A stretch of 64,000 bases of DNA from Paenibacillus oralis (GTDB lineage: Bacteria > Bacillota > Bacilli > Paenibacillales > Paenibacillaceae), in NCBI RefSeq assembly GCF_003863965.1, contig NZ_RRCN01000001.1, forward strand, positions 1,495,571 to 1,559,570, given 5' to 3'. The stretch's first letter is position 1. Every line of letters begins with the position of its first letter. A program made the translations under genes and the position numbers. This document shows positions 59,890 to 64,000 of this stretch, piece after piece. The notes under the pieces are model-generated. The model had not been told where the DNA came from. It did not search any database and saw only the letters and a program-made list of their open reading frames with translations.

Positions 59890-60765
59890 TCAAATGTATT
59901 CCCCGATCAAATCCGTCTCGGTATTGCGTTCGAGCGCGGAAATGACCGCGTCCGCATCCTCGTATTTACCGAACTGCTCCTTATTAAAAACCAGTGCCCC
60001 GGCGCGGATCACCAGATTCAGCTTCCGGCCTTTCCCGTCTTGAAACGGAATATCCATCAGCTTATTTTTAATCCGTTCCGTCAGCGCCTTTAAATACGAA
60101 TGGTCGGTCATTGGAAGCAAAACGACAAACCTTCCCCGGTCAAGCGCGAACTTGTAATCCTCATAACGGATTTGTTTCTGGATTTCTTCCGATAAGGAAG
60201 CGAGCAGCCGGGCATACCCTGGCGAACCGAGGGATTCCTGCACCATCGGCAGAAAATCGATTTTAAACATGGCCAGGCAAAAGTTGTATGTATCCGAATA
60301 ACGATGGGCCAGGTTAGACTGCTTGACCAGCGTTGCCGCAAAGGCCTGCTTATTGCCGAGCGAGGTATCCAAATCCACTTCCGGGATTCTGCTTTGCAGT
60401 TCCTCAAGCCGCTCCATAAGCCGCTTATTGCGGATCAACCCGGCCTTGATAAACGCGGCTGCGGCCACATTGGCCGGAAGCAGCCACCACCAGGAAAACG
60501 ACAGCACATCCGCTTCGGCATAAGCCGAAAACCAGACGAAATACGCGACCATATAAATAAAAATCAAGACGGCCGAAACCCCGGCGGGAGCCAGGAAACC
60601 CAGCAGCAATGCCGCAAGACACCCGATGCTGAACCCCAGCTCGATGAAAACAAACGATTGGTCTCTAAAAACGTTCACATACACCAGCAGCTCCTGCAGG
60701 ATCGCCAACCCAATCAGCAGCACGTACCCCCAGACCATGCGCTGGACTAATCTTTTATTCCTCAT
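59890..60765 (-). CDS. ydaK: Membrane protein with degenerate GGDEF domain (YdaK-like c-di-GMP receptor)
   Basis: 291 residues. Four membrane helices (~8-100) are followed by a GGDEF domain starting DTSLGNKQAFAATL (family norm D-LTGL-NR). The catalytic loop reads ALDRGRFVVLLP instead of GGDEF, so it cannot make c-di-GMP; like YdaK it may bind it. ATG 60765 has GAGGTG upstream. Placed between the GH8 lipoprotein and the glycosyltransferase genes, it is the probable sensor that activates polysaccharide synthesis. Confidence 0.82.
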   Translation of the reverse strand: MRNKRLVQRMVWGYVLLIGLAILQELLVYVNVFRDQSFVFIELGFSIGCLAALLLGFLAPAGVSAVLIFIYMVAYFVWFSAYAEADVLSFSWWWLLPANVAAAAFIKAGLIRNKRLMERLEELQSRIPEVDLDTSLGNKQAFAATLVKQSNLAHRYSDTYNFCLAMFKIDFLPMVQESLGSPGYARLLASLSEEIQKQIRYEDYKFALDRGRFVVLLPMTDHSYLKALTERIKNKLMDIPFQDGKGRKLNLVIRAGALVFNKEQFGKYEDADAVISALERNTETDLIGEYI

Positions 60766-60785
60766 GTTCACCTCAATGATGATTT

Positions 60786-61877
60786 TCAATGGTTCGCCAA
60801 GGCATACTCCCCCAACAATGGAAGCAGGTTATCAAAAATATGGGTATTGCCTGCAAACACGTAACCGCCGGGATACTTTGCATCACGCCCTTTGAGGGTC
60901 AGCATATGCTTGTACAAGGCTTTCGCAAAAGGCTTGTCCCCTCTATCGATCGCAAATTTAATGGCGAGGCCGTAAACCGAAGGGGACTCATAATTTACCG
61001 CGGCCGTTCGGCCGGCACGCACGTACTGTCCGGACAGTTTCCCCGTTTGCTTGAATTTCTGTTTCAGGAATTGAAGCAACGGCTCTTGATCCCTTTCCGT
61101 TTCTCCGGCATGAATCGCCACCAGCAGCTGGTCGATTAAATTGACGGTTGTTTCATACGTATACTCTCCGGTTACCACGTTAAAAGACTTGGGATAAAAT
61201 ACGCCGTCGTCCGGCATGTCCTGCAGCAGGGCATGATATCGGCCGTACGTTTCCTCGTCCAGCATCCCTTCTTGCACAAGCTCTTTCAGCACCGACAGAT
61301 CCACATAGGCGAGAGCCAGGGTATCGGGAGCTTCCTGCCTGGAGAAATCGTAGAAGTCCACCAGGAACCCGTTTTTTTGCGACCGGCTTAACAACGTTTC
61401 CGTTAGAGTTTTGGCCGTCGCCTTCCACTCAGGGTGGCCCTCCCACGTTCGGGTCCCTTCCAGCAGCGCCCCAATGATCCGCAGATCGTCGCCAAGCGCG
61501 TTTGTGCTGACTTCCGTACCGCCTTCGGGATTTAACTTCCACGCAATATAATTTCGATCCGTCGTGAAATGACGGGTTAAAGTTTCATAACTTTTTTCAA
61601 ACGCGTCAAGATCATGGCTTTCCAACGCCGCCTGCATCCAAAGCCCAAGTGACTCGGACAGCGCCTCCCGCCCCGCCGCCAATTCAGGACTGACCGGCTC
61701 CGCCTCCTGCAAATAGGTAGCCAGTGTGCCGTTGGGGTTGGTCAGATTCATTGCAATAAATCGTTTCGTCGATTCTTTTCCTTCCGCATGGGAACGGCAT
61801 CCCCCGATCCCCAAGGATGCCCCCAAAAGTAAAACGATCGCCACCCACAACACATTCCGCCTGCTTCGCCATTCCAA
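60786..61877 (-). CDS. ydaJ: GH8-like lipoprotein (YdaJ-like)
   Basis: 363 residues from TTG 61877 (GGAGG eight nt upstream). A lipoprotein signal ends in LGIGGC. The rest is an (alpha/alpha)6-type domain resembling glycoside hydrolase family 8: ESLGLWMQAAL (putative acid Glu), NALGDDLRIIGALL (putative base Asp) and YESPSVYGLAIKFA. In B. subtilis the homologous gene begins the ydaJKLMN operon; in Listeria a GH8 protein trims the matching polysaccharide. It likely trims or releases the polymer at the cell surface. The catalytic assignment is by position only. Confidence 0.82.
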   Translation of the reverse strand: MEWRSRRNVLWVAIVLLLGASLGIGGCRSHAEGKESTKRFIAMNLTNPNGTLATYLQEAEPVSPELAAGREALSESLGLWMQAALESHDLDAFEKSYETLTRHFTTDRNYIAWKLNPEGGTEVSTNALGDDLRIIGALLEGTRTWEGHPEWKATAKTLTETLLSRSQKNGFLVDFYDFSRQEAPDTLALAYVDLSVLKELVQEGMLDEETYGRYHALLQDMPDDGVFYPKSFNVVTGEYTYETTVNLIDQLLVAIHAGETERDQEPLLQFLKQKFKQTGKLSGQYVRAGRTAAVNYESPSVYGLAIKFAIDRGDKPFAKALYKHMLTLKGRDAKYPGGYVFAGNTHIFDNLLPLLGEYALANH

Positions 61878-62010
61878 GCTGTTGACCTCCATTCTTCCGA
61901 TTCCCCCACCCTCCCGCGCATTCTATCATTTATTTCTCAACAAAAACTGTACAGGGTGCGGTAGCTTATGCTCCCGATTCAACTAATTTTGTTTTGTGGC
62001 AATAAAACGT

Positions 62011-62100
62011 AAAAAAAGAGGGGTACTTTCCATAAAAGGTCAGTACAATACCAAAGGCCAGTTCTATAATCTGGAGTTAGATAAGCGGCTTGCAAAATAG
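62011..62100 (+). pseudogene. C-terminal remnant related to the secreted PepSY-like protein
   Basis: About 30 codons ending GQYNTKGQFYNLELDKRLAK and TAG. The core NTKGQFYNLEL resembles the end of the secreted protein at 16239-17201 (NSKGQFYYFEV). No start or signal remains. Probably the tail of a lost paralog left of the insertion element. Confidence 0.45.
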
Positions 62101-62584
62101 AAAAACACCGCTTCGTTTGGTAAAGTCAAGTCCAAAACCGATCGTGGCAAGAAACGCGGAAGGGCGTTGGAAGCTTGAGGACAGAGAAGATCGGTGGGTT
62201 GGGCGGCAGATCAACACTCACTGTCCGGACGCTTTGCACGATTATCCCGTTTGATCAGGGTAGCAGAGAAACAGACAGGCTCGGGAGAAGAAAATATTTG
62301 GTGAAGAAGCAGATAGGTCCGAGATAATTTAGACGGGCTTAGGAGAAGGAATCAGGTTTAGGGGAGGTGAAACAGACCGGACAAGAGATCAAGACAGGAG
62401 ATCAAGGACAAGAAGCGAGGGAAACGAAAAGACCATGATTTTGCTGTAGCCTGAACCCTTCCGTTTGCAGCAACGCCCACACCGTTCATGTTAACTCACA
62501 CCAATCAAGTTGATCCGCATTAAGCTACCCCCTACCCATTAAGTTGATCTGCGTCAAACTCCCCCCACCGTTACAGCGTCTCGA

Positions 62585-63487
62585 TCAGGCCGCAGCCGCA
62601 AGGGGCTGGTTCGGTTGGCGTGCGATCAGCCGGCGGTAAGGGATCGCCGGAATCGCCACACACATGTGCAGTAACTTCTGCCGCATCGTATCTTCCGCTC
62701 CGGGCCGGCGCAGCGAGCGGCGTACGGTGTACTCGTTTAGGTACGCCTGCAGATGCTTCAGTCCCAAGGCTACATACGTACTCTTCAGCGATTCCCACGC
62801 CTCTCTCACTACTTTCCGCAAGGGCGCATACAGCCGATAGGCTAGAGGAAACGACTCTACCACCGATGTACGGACATCCACATGCCCGTTGATGAACGCG
62901 GCGAGTTCGAGACGGTTTGCCCTTTTTCCGTCTCCTCTCTTATGCGGCACCAGGCGGATTTTGACCTGCTCCGGCTCGCCCGACTCCGTGACCGTGCATC
63001 CAGCTACGACCGCCGAGGCATACGGATTCGAAACCTGAAACCGGGACGGATTACACCCATACAGATCGCTGTTCACCTTCACGTCTCCGCAGAGCAGCTC
63101 CCGGATATCGAATTCCCCGACGGCATGGCGTATTTTATGCAGCATCAACCATGCGGTTTTGTAGGTAACCCGGATCACCTTGCTCAGCCGCATCGCCGAA
63201 ATGCCACCATCAAGCAAGAACAACTCCAGCGCATTGAACCACTTGAGCAGGGGCAGATGCGTTCCTTCAAAAATCGTGCCGACCAAAGCCGACGTTTGAT
63301 GCTTGCACTTTCCGCACTCGAACAAGGGGATATGCCGGGAAGTCAGACGGCTGCACCGGGTATGAGCGCAGCGCGGGCAGACGAAGCCGTTCGGCCACTT
63401 CATCGCGATCACCGCCTCCATGCAGGCCTGCTCGCTGTTATAACGGCTGGTGAATGGTTGGAGTTCCGTTCCCGCATTGACCCCCAT
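62585..63487 (-). CDS. IS1595-family (ISXO2-like) transposase
   Basis: 300 residues. An N-terminal zinc ribbon (CPRCAHTRCSRL, FECGKCKHQ) is followed by ALVGTIFEGTHLPLLKWFNALELF and ISAMRLSKVIRVTYKTAWLMLHKIRHA, hallmark IS1595 segments. The first catalytic Asp may be in LLCGDVKVNSD, and the C-terminal NEYTVRRSLRRP corresponds to the family's last conserved block. ATG 63487 is chosen; an upstream in-frame start at 63508 is possible. The length is full, so it may be active and could mobilise the MITE copies. Confidence 0.88.
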   Translation of the reverse strand: MGVNAGTELQPFTSRYNSEQACMEAVIAMKWPNGFVCPRCAHTRCSRLTSRHIPLFECGKCKHQTSALVGTIFEGTHLPLLKWFNALELFLLDGGISAMRLSKVIRVTYKTAWLMLHKIRHAVGEFDIRELLCGDVKVNSDLYGCNPSRFQVSNPYASAVVAGCTVTESGEPEQVKIRLVPHKRGDGKRANRLELAAFINGHVDVRTSVVESFPLAYRLYAPLRKVVREAWESLKSTYVALGLKHLQAYLNEYTVRRSLRRPGAEDTMRQKLLHMCVAIPAIPYRRLIARQPNQPLAAAA

Positions 63488-63702
63488 GTTTACTCGCCCC
63501 CGAATCAAGAGTTTGCGAACGTGTGTTCTGTTTATTTCATCATACCAAACACACGTTCCCTTTTCAAGTCGAACATCTCACCTGAACGGCCTCATTTTTT
63601 CCCCCATCTCTTTTTCTTCTCTCTTTTTTTGGAACTCTTGCTCTAGCCCACACCCCCTGCTCCCTTAACGAAAGGGATAATCGTGCAAAGGCTGCAGGCA
63701 GG

Positions 63703-63742
63703 GACACGAAGACACGAAGACACGAAGACATGAAGACACGAA
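63703..63742. repeat. 8-bp tandem repeat (GACACGAA), five units
   Basis: Five units, one with a single change, lie just outside the right inverted repeat of the IS element. A slippage-prone array; an ORF read across it is an artefact. Confidence 0.85.
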
Positions 63743-63774
63743 CCCTTTAGACAGCCACCTCACCTGGCGTCGAT

Positions 63775-64000
63775 TTGTGAAAATGCCCGAAACGGCTACA
63801 GTGCAAAAGGTAGATGTGCTGACCTCGGCGGATCGTGACGCCCTCTTCATCGTTGACGCTTCTATGCTTCCATGTTTAAGCAGAATCGTAGCAAAGCGGT
63901 CGAGTTGCTTGCCCAATTTAGGAAAGACACTGTCCGCCTCTGATTCAGCGTCAACTCCGGCAATGGATTGCTGCTTTACCCAGCTAAATCAAGACTTGTT
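63775..64000. other. Right-edge region, no gene supported
   Basis: A minus-strand frame is open here from about 63989, reading QLDRFATILLKHGSIEAS, with no recognised family and running into the repeat array. It may be the end of a gene disrupted by the element, but this cannot be supported. Confidence 0.25.

Larger units (their letters stand above)
62124..63762. mobile_element. IS1595-like insertion element
   Basis: Carries one transposase gene. Perfect 17-bp inverted repeats CTTTGCACGATTATCCC at 62232-62248 and 63674-63690 (extending imperfectly to ~28 bp) bracket it. Similarity to the MITE-like copy at 5 kb extends farther out on both sides, from about 62124 to 63762, so the true ends are uncertain. 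Target-site duplications were not recognised. The left non-coding part (62249-62584) also matches the MITE interior. Confidence 0.75.

Noticed and set aside
63665..63916. 83-codon minus-strand ORF at the right edge
   Set aside because: Its C-terminal part (FVSSC... repeats) is the translation of the 8-bp tandem array, and the start is a TTG without a ribosome site.

Overview
The window looks like chromosome from an endospore-forming Firmicute, most likely Paenibacillaceae (Paenibacillus-like). Reasons: Shine-Dalgarno sites of AGGAGG type with frequent GTG/TTG starts, CotF-like and GerP-like spore proteins, secreted modular GH6 and GH10 glycosidases with FN3 and CBM3 modules, a YdaJ-YdaK-YdaM type exopolysaccharide operon, and mixed GC with AT-rich accessory stretches. 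Genus is inference; no rRNA gene is present.

Region 1 (about 1-12.4 kb) is an accessory, partly decayed island. It holds three short XRE regulators plus a truncated fourth copy, a broken DUF262 gene, a PD-(D/E)xK-DUF2075 helicase translated downstream of a MazG-like pyrophosphohydrolase and a 43-codon leader ORF, two copies of a MITE-like repeat, a secreted esterase, a decayed immunity-like gene, an autoregulated TetR, an OLD-family ATPase-Toprim nuclease and a collapsed BCCT transporter gene.

Region 2 (12.6-23 kb) is mostly secreted and housekeeping functions: a LysM-anchored 5'-nucleotidase/2',3'-cyclic phosphodiesterase, a PNPOx-like protein, a secreted hypothetical protein, a TPR-SMI1/KNR4 protein, a sugar isomerase-like TIM barrel and a GH6 cellulase.

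Region 3 (23.6-36.1 kb) is the metabolic centrepiece. A guanidine-I (ykkC) riboswitch with an overlapping terminator precedes the two DUF1989 proteins (carboxyguanidine deiminase-like). Divergent from it run allophanate hydrolase, a PucR regulator, an ABC importer, a MATE exporter, two paralogous isochorismatase-like amidohydrolases and an M20 amidohydrolase. No biotin-dependent urea/guanidine carboxylase is present, so the set may serve guanylurea, biuret or a related urea/guanidine compound.

Region 4 (36.4-51.1 kb) has a GH10 xylanase, the carboxynorspermidine route to spermidine, an FAD oxidoreductase behind a 41-bp palindrome resembling the TetR operator at 9.5 kb, a LysR/Gfo-Idh pair, and a coupled NAD-salvage operon (PnuC, NadR, NrtR-like Nudix regulator, a 47-aa ORF, PARG-like macrodomain protein).

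Region 5 (51.3-55.8 kb) is a spore-surface cluster: GerPC-like, three tiny GerPA/PF-like proteins, an Hsp20 protein, and two CotF-like gene pairs flanking an alcohol dehydrogenase. Region 6 (55.8-62 kb) has two GNATs with a nitrilase-type amidase and the YdaJ/K/M exopolysaccharide operon. Region 7 (62.1-63.8 kb) is an IS1595-like element, apparent parent of the MITE copies near 5 and 7 kb.

Four intergenic repeats (17.4, 19.0, 36.1, 42.1 kb) share one architecture: two direct arms about 50-52 nt apart followed by two inverted arms with the same spacing, 185 bp in three of them. No tRNA, rRNA or CRISPR array was recognised.
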